Notes under the pieces: model-generated
What the model was told of the DNA's origin: nothing
Databases searched by the model: none
What the model saw: only the letters and a program-made list of their open reading frames with translations
Translations under genes and position numbers: made by a program
In this document: piece after piece, positions 54,966-64,000 of the stretch
How the letters are laid out: every line of letters begins with the position of its first letter
Numbering within the stretch: position 1 is the stretch's first letter
NCBI RefSeq assembly: GCF_002846495.1
Contig: NZ_PJNE01000001.1
Location: 3,348,001 to 3,412,000, forward strand
Length of the DNA stretch: 64,000 nt
Source: Phycicoccus duodecadis
GTDB taxonomy: Bacteria; Actinomycetota; Actinomycetes; Actinomycetales; Dermatophilaceae
Direction: 5' to 3'

Positions 54966-56650
54966 TCGAGGAGATCCGCATCCGCGACCTCGGGGTCATC
55001 GACGAGGCCGTCCTGCCGCTGCACGCGGGGCTCACGGTGCTGTCCGGCGAGACCGGCGCCGGCAAGACCATGGTCGTGACCGGTCTCGGGCTCCTGCTCG
55101 GCGGCCGCGGCGACTCCGGCCTGGTCCGCTCCGGCGCGGCGCGCACCGTCGTCGAGGGCGTCATCGCCCTGCCCGACGGCCATCCGGCCCTGCTCCGCGC
55201 GGCCGACGCCGGCGCCGACGTCAGCGACGGGCTCGTCCTGGTGCGCTCGGTGGCGGCCGACGGACGGTCGCGGGCCCACGTGGGCGGGCGGGCGGCGCCG
55301 GTCGGGGTGCTGGCCGAGCTCGCCGAGCATCTCGTGGCCGTGCACGGGCAGGCCGACCAGTGGCGGCTGCGGCGCACCGACGAGCATCGCGAGGTCCTCG
55401 ACGCCTACGGCGGCGGCGCGGTGGCCGAGCCGCTGGCGTCCTACCGGGCCCTGCACGCCGAGCTCACCGCGGCCGAGAACGAGCTCGCGGCGCTGCGGGC
55501 CGCGGCCGCCGAGCGAGCCCGCGAGGCCGAGACCCTGCGCATCGGGCTCGAGCGCATCGAGGCCCTCGACCCCCAGCCCGGTGAGGACGACGCCCTGCGC
55601 GCCGAGTCCGAGCGGCTCGGCCACGCCGAGGAGCTGCGGGCGGCGGCCGGGGGAGCGCACGATGCCCTCGCGGGGGCCGACGACGCCACCGACGCGGCCC
55701 CCGGCGTCCTGGAGGCCCTGGCCGACGCCTCGAGCCGCATCGCCACCGCCGCCCACAACGACCCCGCCCTGGCGGCACTCGGCACCCGCGTCGACGAGCT
55801 GCGCTACCTCGCCGCCGACGTCGCCGCCGACCTCGGCTCCTACCTGGCCGATGCCGACGTCGACCCCGCCCGCCTCGACCAGGTCGAGCAGCGGCGCGCA
55901 GCGCTCACCGACCTGACCCGCCTCTACGGGCCGGGTGTCGACGACGTCCTGGCCTGGGGGCGCGAGGCGGCCGCCCGCGTCACCGAGCTCGAGGGCACCG
56001 GGGACCGGATCGGTGACCTCGAGGCAGCCGCGGTCGCCCTCACCGCGGCGCGGGCCGACGCCGCCGCGGCGCTCACGGCCGCCCGAGCCGCCGCTGCCGA
56101 CGCGCTCGGCGCTCGCATCACCACCGAGCTCGGCCATCTCGCGATGGGCTCGGCCACGGTCACCGTGGCGGTCGAGGACGCCGGCCGCTTCGGGCCCGAC
56201 GGCACCGACGTCGTCGAGGTGCGCCTGGCCGCCGGCCCCGGCACCACCCCGCGCTCGGTCACCAAGGCCGCCTCGGGTGGTGAGCTCTCGCGGGTCATGC
56301 TGGCGATCGAGGTCGCCACCGCCCAGGAGACCGCATCGGTCCCCACCTTCGTCTTCGACGAGGTCGACGCCGGGGTGGGCGGGCGCGCCGCGCTCGACGT
56401 CGGTGCCCGGCTGGCCGAGCTCGCCCGCCACGCGCAGGTCGTGGTCGTCACGCACCTGGCGCAGGTCGCCGCGCACGCCGACCGGCACCTCGTGGTCGAG
56501 AAGTCCGACGACGGCCAGGTCACCCGCAGCATGGTCCACGAGGTCAGCGGCGAGGACCGCGTCACCGAGCTGGCGCGGATGCTCGGCGGCTCCGGCACCG
56601 ACGCCGCGCTCGACCACGCCCGTGACCTGATGGCGCGTGCCCGCGGCTGA
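54962..56650 (+). CDS. recN: DNA repair protein RecN
   Basis: SMC-like ATPase that binds DNA ends for double-strand-break repair. 562 residues. Walker A GETGAGKTM (near residue 33), long helical middle (Ala/Glu/Arg-rich, about 150-400), ABC signature ASGGELSRVMLA (near 440), Walker B VFDEVDAGVGG. No LexA box is visible in front because it is translated from within the tlyA-nadK run. Confidence 0.95.
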   Translation: MIEEIRIRDLGVIDEAVLPLHAGLTVLSGETGAGKTMVVTGLGLLLGGRGDSGLVRSGAARTVVEGVIALPDGHPALLRAADAGADVSDGLVLVRSVAADGRSRAHVGGRAAPVGVLAELAEHLVAVHGQADQWRLRRTDEHREVLDAYGGGAVAEPLASYRALHAELTAAENELAALRAAAAERAREAETLRIGLERIEALDPQPGEDDALRAESERLGHAEELRAAAGGAHDALAGADDATDAAPGVLEALADASSRIATAAHNDPALAALGTRVDELRYLAADVAADLGSYLADADVDPARLDQVEQRRAALTDLTRLYGPGVDDVLAWGREAAARVTELEGTGDRIGDLEAAAVALTAARADAAAALTAARAAAADALGARITTELGHLAMGSATVTVAVEDAGRFGPDGTDVVEVRLAAGPGTTPRSVTKAASGGELSRVMLAIEVATAQETASVPTFVFDEVDAGVGGRAALDVGARLAELARHAQVVVVTHLAQVAAHADRHLVVEKSDDGQVTRSMVHEVSGEDRVTELARMLGGSGTDAALDHARDLMARARG

Positions 56651-56660
56651 CCCGGCGTGG

Positions 56661-56673
56661 CACGATGGTGCAG
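56661..56673 (+). promoter_or_regulatory. possible leaderless -10 of the steA-like gene
   Basis: CACGAT (56661-56666) followed by 7 bases and the ATG at 56674. Weak by sequence, but the spacing repeats the pattern of other genes here. Confidence 0.3.
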
Positions 56674-57852
56674 ATGTCCATCCGCCTGCTCTCCCGTCGT
56701 GACCGGGACCCCTCCGAGGGATCCTCGGGTCCCGCCCGCGTCGACCGCAGGACCAAGAACCTGACCAAGCGGCTGCGTCCCGGCGACGTCGCGGTCATCG
56801 ACCACCTCGACATCGACCGGGTCAGCGCCGAGGCGCTCGTGGCGTGCCGCCCGGCCTTCGTGGTCAACGCCGCCCCCTCGATCTCCGGGCGATACCCCAA
56901 CCTCGGCCCGGAGATCATCGTCTCCGCCGGGGTGCCGCTGGTCGACCGCGCCGGGCCCGAGGTGATGGCGCTCAAGGACGGCGCGCCGCTGCGCATCGAG
57001 GGTGGCCTGCTGCTGCACGGCGACCGGCCCGTCGGCGGCGGCAGCCTGCTCGACCCCGACGCGGTGCAGGAGGCGATGACCCTCGCGCGCGCGGGGCTGT
57101 CGGCCGAGATCGAGGCCTTCGCCGAGAACACGATGGACTACCTGCGCAAGGAGCGCGAGCTGCTGTTCGACGGGGTCGGCGTCCCCGACATCCGCACCGA
57201 GCTCGACGGTCGGCACGCGCTCATCGTCGTGCGCGGCTACCACTACAAAGAGGACCTCGACACCCTCCGCAGCTACATCCGCGAGTACAAGCCGATCCTC
57301 ATCGGGGTCGACGGCGGCGCCGACGCCCTCATCGAGGCCCGTCACTCGCCCGACCTCATCGTCGGCGACATGGACTCGGTCAGCGACCGTGCCCTGCGCA
57401 GCGGCGCCGAGATCGTCGTGCACGCCTACCGCGACGGCCGTGCGCCGGGGCTCGAGCGGGTGCGAGAGCTCGGCGTCGAGCCCGTCGTCTTCCCGGCCAC
57501 GGGTACCAGCGAGGACGTCGCGATGCTCCTGGCCGACGACAAGGGTGCCTCGCTCATCGTGGCCGTGGGCACCCACGTGACGCTGGTCGAGTTCCTCGAC
57601 AAGGGGCGGCAGGGGATGGCCAGCACCTTCCTCACCCGCCTCCGGGTGGGTGGCAAGCTCGTCGACGCCAAGGGCGTGAGCCGCCTCTACCGCAACCGCA
57701 TCTCCTCGTTCAGCGTCGTGCTGATGCTCCTCGTGGCCGTGCTGGCCCTCGGGGCCGCGCTGTGGTCCACCGACGGTGGCCGCGCGATGCTCGAGGTCCT
57801 CGCCGCCCGGGTCGACGACGTCTGGGCGGCCGTCCAAGGAGTCCTGCCGTGA
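56674..57852 (+). CDS. steA: SteA-like cytokinetic ring protein
   Basis: 392 residues. A region resembling a thiamin-pyrophosphokinase catalytic fold (GVDGGADALIEARHSPDLIVGDMDSVSDRAL, about 215-245) sits before a C-terminal membrane helix (FSVVLMLLVAVLALGAALW, near 350-370). In Corynebacterium glutamicum SteA localises to the division ring with SteB and helps septation, as I recall. It likely has no kinase activity. GTGA overlap with the next gene; order recN-steA-steB-...-pyrG is as in mycobacteria (Rv1696-Rv1699). Confidence 0.8.
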   Translation: MSIRLLSRRDRDPSEGSSGPARVDRRTKNLTKRLRPGDVAVIDHLDIDRVSAEALVACRPAFVVNAAPSISGRYPNLGPEIIVSAGVPLVDRAGPEVMALKDGAPLRIEGGLLLHGDRPVGGGSLLDPDAVQEAMTLARAGLSAEIEAFAENTMDYLRKERELLFDGVGVPDIRTELDGRHALIVVRGYHYKEDLDTLRSYIREYKPILIGVDGGADALIEARHSPDLIVGDMDSVSDRALRSGAEIVVHAYRDGRAPGLERVRELGVEPVVFPATGTSEDVAMLLADDKGASLIVAVGTHVTLVEFLDKGRQGMASTFLTRLRVGGKLVDAKGVSRLYRNRISSFSVVLMLLVAVLALGAALWSTDGGRAMLEVLAARVDDVWAAVQGVLP

Positions 57853-58808
57853 TCGACTTCCGCTACCACATCGTCTCGATCGTCTCGATCTTCCTCGCGC
57901 TCGCCGTGGGTATCGTCCTGGGCGCGGGGCCCCTGCAGGGTGAGATCGGCTCGACCCTCCAGAACGAGATCGCGGGGCTGCGTGACGACAAGGCCCAGCT
58001 CAACACCGAGCGCGACGCGCTCCAGGCGAAGGTCGAGCAGCGCGACGCCTACCTGGCGGCGGTCTCGTCCCGCGTCCTCGCCGGGACGCTCACCGAGCGC
58101 ACCGTCGCCCTCGTGGTGCTCCCGGGCGCCGACGCCGCCGCGAGCGAGGCCGTCACCGAGGCCGTCGACGCCGCCGGCGGCCGCATCGCGTCGACCACGT
58201 CGGTCAGCGCCGACTGGGTGTCGACCAACCAGAAGGTCGCCGGCACCCGCGACCGCCTGGTGCAGCAGGCGGCGAAGGACGCCGCCGTCGACCCCGGGTC
58301 GGCGGCAGCGCTCACTCCCCGTGACGTGCTGCTCGCCACCTTGCTCACCCGCACCGCCCCGGCGGGTGACAGCGGCCCCGACGACGAGACCGCCCGCGCC
58401 GCCCTGCAGACACTGGCGGACGGCGGGCTGCTCTCCATCGACGCTCCCGCGTTCACCCGCGCCGAGCTCGTGGTCGTCCTGTCGGGGGCGGTCACCGACG
58501 GCTCCGAACAGGTACGCACCGGGACCGCGCAGCGCTGGGTGGGTCTGGCCGCGGCCCTCGATGCGCGCTCGCGCGGTGTCGTCGTCGCCGCCGACATCGA
58601 GTCCGAACCCACCGGCACCTCGGTGCTGACCACCCTGCGCGAGGACTCCGCCGTCTCCAAGGCAGTGTCGGGCGTCGACGACGTGGCGAGCCCCACCGGC
58701 GTCGCGAGCGTCGTCTTCGGCCTCGCCGAGCAGAACGGCGGCAGCGCCGGGCAGTACGGGCTCGGCCCGCGCGCCGACGCCGCCTACGCGCCGGTCCCGG
58801 GGACGTGA
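57849..58808 (+). CDS. SteB/MctB-like membrane-anchored protein
   Basis: 319 residues. One N-terminal membrane helix (YHIVSIVSIFLALAVGIVLG, about 6-25) is followed by a coiled coil (LQNEIAGLRDDKAQLNTERDALQAKVEQ) and an extracytoplasmic domain. Homologues are called MctB (copper transport, M. tuberculosis) and SteB (septation partner of SteA, C. glutamicum); the gene order favours the division role. GTGA overlap with steA. Confidence 0.8.
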   Translation: MIDFRYHIVSIVSIFLALAVGIVLGAGPLQGEIGSTLQNEIAGLRDDKAQLNTERDALQAKVEQRDAYLAAVSSRVLAGTLTERTVALVVLPGADAAASEAVTEAVDAAGGRIASTTSVSADWVSTNQKVAGTRDRLVQQAAKDAAVDPGSAAALTPRDVLLATLLTRTAPAGDSGPDDETARAALQTLADGGLLSIDAPAFTRAELVVVLSGAVTDGSEQVRTGTAQRWVGLAAALDARSRGVVVAADIESEPTGTSVLTTLREDSAVSKAVSGVDDVASPTGVASVVFGLAEQNGGSAGQYGLGPRADAAYAPVPGT

Positions 58809-59641
58809 GCCCACCCCGTCGCCCGGTCGCGGCGGCCGGAGCCCTGGCCGCGGTCACGTCCGCGGTCACGGCCGGGTTGGGCCTGCGGCTGCTCACGCGC
58901 AGCGTCACCGGCGCGCGCTGGCGCCGCACCAACCACGCCGGTAGCGACGTGACGCTGCTCGAAGGTCCGGCCTGGGTGGCCGGAGCCGCCGCCGGCGCAG
59001 CGCTGGGCGGGCCCGCGGGGCTGCTCGCGGTCGCCGGCTCCGGCGCGCTGGGCGCCCTCGACGACCTGGCCGGCGACGGCTCGTCCAAGGGCCTGCGCGG
59101 CCACCTGGGAGCGGCCGCCCGCGGCGAGCTGACCACCGGGGCCGTCAAGGTCGTCGGCATCGGGCTCACCGGCCTGGCCGCGGCCGCCCTGGCCGACCGC
59201 GGCCGCGATGACCTGGGGGTGGTCGACACCCTCGTCGGGGGTGCGGTCGTCGCCGGCGCCGCCAACCTGGTCAACCTCCTCGACCTGCGCCCCGGCCGAG
59301 CCCTCAAGGCCACCCTGCTCGCCGCCGCTCCGCTCCTCCTCGCCGGCGCCGCGGGCCGCCGCGCGCCCCGCGTGCAGGCGTCGGCCGCCGTGGGGGCCTC
59401 CCTCGGCGTGCTGCGCGACGACCTCGCCGGGCGCGCGATGCTCGGCGACACCGGGGCCAACGCCGCCGGCGCCCTCCTCGGCACGGCCCTCCTCGGCACC
59501 ACCGGGCGCTCCGGCCGGCTGGTGGCCCTCGGCGTCCTGACGGCGCTGACCCTGGCGTCCGAGCGGGTCAGCTTCACCGCGGTCATCGAGTCGACCCCGG
59601 GGCTGCGCGAGCTCGACGCGTGGGGCCGGCCCACCCGATGA
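58805..59641 (+). CDS. short MraY/WecA-like membrane glycosyl-1-phosphate transferase relative
   Basis: 278 residues with several hydrophobic segments. Family motifs are recognisable: GALDDLAG (near 80, the paired Asp), NLVNLLDLRPGRALK (near 151) and MLGDTGANAAGALLG (near 215). Typical MraY has ~360 residues and a His-rich active-site loop, which I do not see; the protein is shorter. It may transfer a sugar-1-phosphate to a lipid carrier for a cell-envelope polymer, or be a scaffold that has lost activity. It is wedged between steB and murJ, with 4-base overlaps on both sides. Confidence 0.65.
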   Translation: MSPPRRPVAAAGALAAVTSAVTAGLGLRLLTRSVTGARWRRTNHAGSDVTLLEGPAWVAGAAAGAALGGPAGLLAVAGSGALGALDDLAGDGSSKGLRGHLGAAARGELTTGAVKVVGIGLTGLAAAALADRGRDDLGVVDTLVGGAVVAGAANLVNLLDLRPGRALKATLLAAAPLLLAGAAGRRAPRVQASAAVGASLGVLRDDLAGRAMLGDTGANAAGALLGTALLGTTGRSGRLVALGVLTALTLASERVSFTAVIESTPGLRELDAWGRPTR

Positions 59642-61269
59642 CCCGCCGCCGCCTGGCCTCCGGTGTCGCCGGGGCCGCCGGACTCATCGCCCTCGTCACG
59701 ATGGTGTCGCGGGTGGCCGGGTTCGCCCGCATCCTCGTCTTCGCCGACTCGGTGCGCGCCCGGGGTGTGGGCGAGATCTACCAGAGCGTCAACGCCCTGC
59801 CCAACGTGCTGTTCGAGGTGGCCGCCGGCGGGGTGCTCGCCGCCGTCGCCGTGCCGCTCATCGCGCACCGGCTGGGGGCCGGGCAGCGTGAGCACGCCGA
59901 CCGCCTGGCCTCGGTGCTGCTCACCTGGGCCCTGGTGGTGCTGGTGCCGCTGGGGCTGCTGCTCGCGCTCGCGGCCCCGGTCCTGGCCGGGTGGCTGGTC
60001 GACGACTTCGACCCGCGCGCCCAGGCCCTCGGCACCACGCTGCTGCGCATCTTCGCGGTGCAGGTGCCGCTGTACGGCGTGGGCATCATCCTGGCCGGCC
60101 TGCTCCAGGCCCACCGCCGCTTCCTGGCCGCCGCCCTGGCCCCGCTGGTCTCGTCGGTCGTGGTCCTCGGCTCCTACCTCTGGTACGGCTCCCTGACCGG
60201 GGGCGCGGTGTCACCGTCGTCGGTCGGCGACCGGGCCGTCGCCGTCCTGGGCTGGGGCACCACCCTCGGCGTCGTCGTGCTGTCGCTGCCCCTGCTGGTC
60301 CCCGCCCTGGCCACCGGCTGGCGGTGGCGGCCGGGCCTGCGCCTCGACCCCGACGACGCCCGGCGCATCGGTGCGCTGGCCGGCGCCGGGGTGCTCGCGC
60401 TCGGCGCCCAGCAGGCGGCCGTCCTGGCCACCGTCTGGCTGGCGAACCACTCGGGCACCCGCGGGTCGTTCACCGTCTACCAGTACGTGCAGGCCGTGTA
60501 CCTGCTGCCCTACGCGGTCCTCGCGGTACCGGTGGCGACCAGCGCGTTCCCGGCGCTCGCGGCCCGCACCGGGGCGGGCGAGGACGTCACCGGCACCCTG
60601 GCCCGGTCGCTGCGCGCCGTCCTCGTACTGTGCGGGGTCGCGGCCGGGGTGCTCATCGCGGCCGCCCCCACGGTCGGCGCGTTCTTCCGCGCCCTCGACG
60701 CCAACAAGGGGCCCGACGGCTCCAGCCCGGACGCCCTGGCCGCGCTGGCGCCGGCCCTCACCGCCTACGCGCCCGGCGTCGTCGGCTTCGGGCTGACGGC
60801 GCTGCTGACCCGGGCGCTGTACGTGCGCGGCCGCCCGCTGGACGCCGCGTTCGCCGTCTCCCTCGGCTGGGCGGTGGCCGCGGTCCTGCCGCTGGTGCTC
60901 GTCGGGCCCGACCGCGGCGCCCTGACCACGCTGCGGTGGCTCGGTCTCTCGTCGACCCTCGGGATGACCCTGTCGGCCGCCCTGCTGGTGCTGCTGGTCC
61001 GCCGCGCCTGGGGCCCGGAGGTCACGCGAGGGATGGCCCGCACGCTCGGCGCCGTCGTGGTGGCCGTGGCGCTGGCCGTGCTGGTCGGCGACCTCGTCAC
61101 CCGCGGGCGCAGCTACGACGGTCTGGCCGACGCCGCCCTCTGGGGGGTGGCCACCGGGGCGCTCGCCCTCGTCACGGGGCTCTTGACCGTCTTCTACGGT
61201 GACCGGACGATGATGGGCCAGATGCGCGACGGCGGCCGCTCGCGGCGTCGGGGAGGGGAGGGCGGGTGA
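59638..61269 (+). CDS. murJ: MurJ-like lipid II flippase
   Basis: Moves lipid II or a related lipid-linked precursor to the outer face of the membrane. 543 residues, about 13-14 hydrophobic segments of the MOP superfamily. The opening GLIALVTMVSRVAGFARILVF and QSVNALPNVLFEVAAGGVLAAVAVPLI are characteristic. This is not the main kinase-linked MurJ(MviN) of mycobacteria, which has extra cytoplasmic domains; a second flippase may exist elsewhere. ATGA overlap in, GTGA overlap out. Confidence 0.88.
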   Translation: MTRRRLASGVAGAAGLIALVTMVSRVAGFARILVFADSVRARGVGEIYQSVNALPNVLFEVAAGGVLAAVAVPLIAHRLGAGQREHADRLASVLLTWALVVLVPLGLLLALAAPVLAGWLVDDFDPRAQALGTTLLRIFAVQVPLYGVGIILAGLLQAHRRFLAAALAPLVSSVVVLGSYLWYGSLTGGAVSPSSVGDRAVAVLGWGTTLGVVVLSLPLLVPALATGWRWRPGLRLDPDDARRIGALAGAGVLALGAQQAAVLATVWLANHSGTRGSFTVYQYVQAVYLLPYAVLAVPVATSAFPALAARTGAGEDVTGTLARSLRAVLVLCGVAAGVLIAAAPTVGAFFRALDANKGPDGSSPDALAALAPALTAYAPGVVGFGLTALLTRALYVRGRPLDAAFAVSLGWAVAAVLPLVLVGPDRGALTTLRWLGLSSTLGMTLSAALLVLLVRRAWGPEVTRGMARTLGAVVVAVALAVLVGDLVTRGRSYDGLADAALWGVATGALALVTGLLTVFYGDRTMMGQMRDGGRSRRRGGEGG

Positions 61270-62345
61270 AGGTGCTGCTCGTGCTCGGGACCAGCGCCGG
61301 CGGGGTGGGCCGCCACGTCCAAGGCCTCGCACGGCTGCTGGCCGGGGCGGGGCACCTGGTGATGGTGGCCGCCCCGGCCGCCGTCGCCGAGACGTTCGCG
61401 CTGGGCGAGCACGCGACCGTCTCGCCCGTCGAGGTCACCGACCGGCCGCACCCCCGTCGCGACGCGCGCGCGATACGCGACCTGGTGCCGCTGGTGGCCG
61501 GGGCCGACGTCGTGCACGCCCACGGCCTGCGCGCGGGGGCCGTCGCGGTCCTGGCCGCCGCCCGCTCGCGCACCCCGGTCGTCACCACCCTGCACAACGC
61601 CGCCCCCACCGGGCTGCTCACCGGCGCGGTCTACGCCGGGCTCGAGCGGGTGGTGGCCCGCGGCTCGCGCGTGGTGCTGGGCGTCTCGGCCGACCTGGTG
61701 CAGCGGATGGAGGCCCTCGGCGCCGCCCACACCGCGTTGGCCGTGGTCCCGGCGCCGCCCCGCCGGCTGCCGTCGGGCGACCGCTACACGGTGCACGGTG
61801 AGCTCGGCCTCGACGCGCGGACCTGCCTCGGCGTCGTCCTGGCCCGCCTGGCGCCGCAGAAGGGCCTGGACCTCCTCCTCGACGCCCACCGGGACCTGCG
61901 CGACCTCGACCTGGTCACGGTGGTCGCCGGCGACGGCCCGCTGCGGGCGCGGCTCCAGGCCCGCATCGACGCCGAGCGGCTGCCGGTGCGCCTGCTCGGA
62001 GTCCGCGACGACGTGCCCGACCTGCTGGCCGCCGCCGACGTGGTCGTCTCGAGCGCGGTGTGGGAGGGCCAGCCCGTGGGGCTCCAGGAGGCCCTGCACG
62101 CCGGCGCCGCCATCGTGGCGACCGATGTCGGGGGCACCCACGCGGTCGTCGGCGACGCCGCCATCCTCGTCCCGGGCGGCGACCCGGTGTCGCTCTCGCG
62201 CGGCATCCGCGACGTCGTCACCCACGGGGGAGTGCGCGACGACCTGAGGTCCAAGGCGGTCGAACGGGCGGGCGAGCTGCCGTCCGAGGCCGACGCCCTG
62301 GCCGCCGCCGAGACCGCCTACGCCCTCGCCCGCACGGGTTCCTGA
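61266..62345 (+). CDS. glycosyltransferase family 4 protein
   Basis: 359 residues, GT-B fold. [16 protein letters not shown] at the N-terminus and the C-terminal donor-site region [31 protein letters not shown] (near 263-296) with the E-x7-E pair are typical of GT4. Donor and acceptor unknown; with the MraY-like protein and MurJ it may build an envelope glycan. Overlaps murJ by 4 bases. Confidence 0.87.
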   Translation: MKVLLVLGTSAGGVGRHVQGLARLLAGAGHLVMVAAPAAVAETFALGEHATVSPVEVTDRPHPRRDARAIRDLVPLVAGADVVHAHGLRAGAVAVLAAARSRTPVVTTLHNAAPTGLLTGAVYAGLERVVARGSRVVLGVSADLVQRMEALGAAHTALAVVPAPPRRLPSGDRYTVHGELGLDARTCLGVVLARLAPQKGLDLLLDAHRDLRDLDLVTVVAGDGPLRARLQARIDAERLPVRLLGVRDDVPDLLAAADVVVSSAVWEGQPVGLQEALHAGAAIVATDVGGTHAVVGDAAILVPGGDPVSLSRGIRDVVTHGGVRDDLRSKAVERAGELPSEADALAAAETAYALARTGS

Positions 62346-62422
62346 GGGCCGTCCGCGTGCGCGCGGTGGGATCCCGGGACCCCGTCCGGTGCGTCGCCGG
62401 ACCGGGGGCGCGCCCGATGACG

Positions 62423-62436
62423 TATCGTTGAAGCCC
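62423..62436 (+). promoter_or_regulatory. -10 box of pyrG
   Basis: TATCGT (62423-62428), 8 bases before the GTG start: another probable leaderless or near-leaderless promoter in the 91-base gap. Confidence 0.5.
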
Positions 62437-64000
62437 GTGGTGCTCCAGACGACGAAACAGATCTTCGTGACCGGAGGCGTCGCCTCCTCGCTCGGCAAGG
62501 GGCTCACCGCCTCGAGCCTGGGGCACCTGCTCCGGGCCCGCGGGCTGCGGGTGACGATGCAGAAGCTCGACCCCTACCTCAACGTCGACCCCGGGACGAT
62601 GAACCCGTTCCAGCACGGTGAGGTGTTCGTCACCGACGACGGGGCCGAGACCGACCTCGACATCGGCCACTACGAGCGCTTCCTCGACGTGAACCTCAAG
62701 GGCAGCGCCAACGTGACGACCGGCCAGGTCTACAACCGGGTCATCACCAAGGAGCGCCGCGGCGAGTACCTCGGCGACACCGTGCAGGTCATCCCGCACA
62801 TCACGAACGAGCTCAAGGAGCGGATGCGGGCCCAGGCGGCCGGCTCGCCCGGGGTCTCGGACGCCGAGGCACCCGACATCATCATCACCGAGATCGGCGG
62901 CACCGTCGGTGACATCGAGTCGCTGCCGTTCCTCGAGGCCGCCCGCCAGGTGCGCCACGACCTGGGCCGCGACAACGTGTTCTTCCTGCACGTCTCGCTC
63001 GTGCCCTACCTCGCGCCCAGCGGCGAGCTGAAGACCAAGCCGACCCAGCACTCGGTCGCGGCGCTGCGCCAGGTCGGTATCCAGCCCGACGCCCTCGTGC
63101 TGCGGGCCGACCGCGAGATCCCCGAGTCGATCAAGCGCAAGATCAGCCTGATGTGCGACGTCGACACCGAGGCCGTCGCGGCCGCCGTCGACGCCCCGAG
63201 CATCTACGACATCCCGAAGGTCCTGCACCGCGAAGGTCTGGACGCCTACGTCATCCGCCGCCTCGGGCTCACCTTCCGCGACGTCGACTGGACCGACTGG
63301 GACACCCTCCTGCAACGCGTGCACCAGCCGGAGCACGAGGTCGAGGTGGCGCTGGTCGGCAAGTACGTCGACCTGCCCGACGCCTACCTGTCGGTCACCG
63401 AGGCGCTGCGGGCCGGCGGCTTCCACCACGACGCCAGGGTCCGCATCCGCTGGGTGCCCTCGGACTCGTGCGAGACCGAGGCCGGCGCCCAGAAGGCCCT
63501 CGGCGGGGTGGATGCCGTGCTGGTGCCCGGCGGCTTCGGCGTACGCGGCATCGAGGGCAAGGTCGGCGCGCTGCGGTGGGCCCGCGAGCGCCAGGTCCCG
63601 ACCCTCGGCATCTGCCTCGGCCTGCAGTGCATGGTCATCGAGTACGCCCGCGCCGTCGCCGGCATCGAGGGCGCGAGCTCGACCGAGTTCGACCCCGACA
63701 CCCCGGCGCCGGTGATCGCGACCATGGAGGAGCAGAAGGCCTTCGTCGAGGGCGCGGGCGACCTCGGCGGCACCATGCGGCTGGGGTCCCAGCGCGCCGC
63801 GCTGCGCGAGGGCTCGGTCGTGGCCGGCGCCTACGGAGCCACCTTCGCCGACGAGCGCCACCGCCACCGCTACGAGGTCAACGAGTCCTACCGCGAGGCC
63901 CTCGAGGACGCCGGGCTCGTCATCAGCGGGACCCACCCCCAGCTGGGCCTGGTCGAGTTCGTGGAGCTGCCGCGCGAGGTGCACCCGTACTACGTGTCGA
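62437..64000 (+). CDS. pyrG: CTP synthase, truncated by the window edge
   Basis: Makes CTP from UTP, ATP and glutamine. The visible 521 codons run off the right end with no stop. The amidoligase half (1-~275) has [18 protein letters not shown] and [21 protein letters not shown]; the glutaminase half has GGFGVRG and the nucleophile Cys393 in GICLGLQCM. Full-length enzymes of ~550 residues imply about 30-60 residues lie outside. GTG start chosen because it precedes the conserved TKQIFVTGG. Confidence 0.95.
   Translation, partial: MVLQTTKQIFVTGGVASSLGKGLTASSLGHLLRARGLRVTMQKLDPYLNVDPGTMNPFQHGEVFVTDDGAETDLDIGHYERFLDVNLKGSANVTTGQVYNRVITKERRGEYLGDTVQVIPHITNELKERMRAQAAGSPGVSDAEAPDIIITEIGGTVGDIESLPFLEAARQVRHDLGRDNVFFLHVSLVPYLAPSGELKTKPTQHSVAALRQVGIQPDALVLRADREIPESIKRKISLMCDVDTEAVAAAVDAPSIYDIPKVLHREGLDAYVIRRLGLTFRDVDWTDWDTLLQRVHQPEHEVEVALVGKYVDLPDAYLSVTEALRAGGFHHDARVRIRWVPSDSCETEAGAQKALGGVDAVLVPGGFGVRGIEGKVGALRWARERQVPTLGICLGLQCMVIEYARAVAGIEGASSTEFDPDTPAPVIATMEEQKAFVEGAGDLGGTMRLGSQRAALREGSVVAGAYGATFADERHRHRYEVNESYREALEDAGLVISGTHPQLGLVEFVELPREVHPYYVS

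Overview
The window is high-GC DNA from a chromosome of an actinobacterium. Codon third positions are almost all G or C. The gene content (glnA2-glnE, a PriA-type hisA, a polyphosphate glucokinase, tlyA, a steA/steB-like pair, an ANTAR regulator) and the 16S sequence suggest the order Micrococcales. A genus near the Intrasporangiaceae is my inference, not a computed placement. It is mostly a dense block of housekeeping and biosynthetic genes on the + strand, with many 4-base GTGA/ATGA overlaps. I see no prophage, transposon, CRISPR array or defence island.

Layout. 1-5.1 kb: the end of an ArsB/SLC13-like transporter and yaaA on the minus strand, an RNB-domain RNase, the RNase P RNA gene, an alpha/beta hydrolase and a ZIP metal transporter. 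5.3-10.2 kb: a stand-alone cobalamin-binding protein, an MBL hydrolase, then minus-strand ppgK-map, a small protein, a methyltransferase and panB. 10.3-12.7 kb: a large secreted M6 metalloprotease with phased direct repeats upstream. 12.8-17.9 kb: glnA2, glnE and a PAS-ANTAR regulator. 17.9-25.0 kb: a his cluster (hisD, an intruding lipoprotein, hisC, hisB, an unknown gene, hisH, priA, an SseB-like gene). 25.0-34.6 kb: infC-rpmI-rplT, an rRNA methyltransferase, a PAS histidine kinase, an MFS transporter, pheST and an SDR. 34.6-42.6 kb: argC-J-B-D-F-R-H, overlapping or close-packed, without argG, then a 3-methyladenine glycosylase. 42.8-44.1 kb: tyrS. 44.1-50.0 kb: a complete rrn operon (16S-23S-5S, no tRNA in the spacer). 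50.1-64 kb: TPR protein, HAD phosphatase, Ala/Lys-rich protein, small acidic protein, tlyA, NAD kinase, recN, steA-like, steB/mctB-like, a short MraY-like protein, murJ, a glycosyltransferase and the start of pyrG.

Together the genes make histidine and arginine, charge tRNAs with Phe and Tyr, build ribosomes and handle part of cell-wall export and septation. From memory, the order mpg-tyrS-...-tlyA-ppnK-recN-steA-steB-pyrG matches the Mycobacterium tuberculosis Rv1688-Rv1699 region, so the rrn operon lies inside an otherwise conserved neighbourhood.

The most noteworthy signals are: an AUC start codon for infC and probably for tlyA; a CarH-like set of light-sensing residues in a B12 protein with no DNA-binding domain; 11-bp phased repeats before the secreted protease; a perfect palindrome before the MFS gene; an ArgR-like operator over a leaderless argC promoter; and a recurring spacing of 6-8 bases between a -10 box and the start codon that implies many leaderless mRNAs. 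I found no clearly new multi-gene system.
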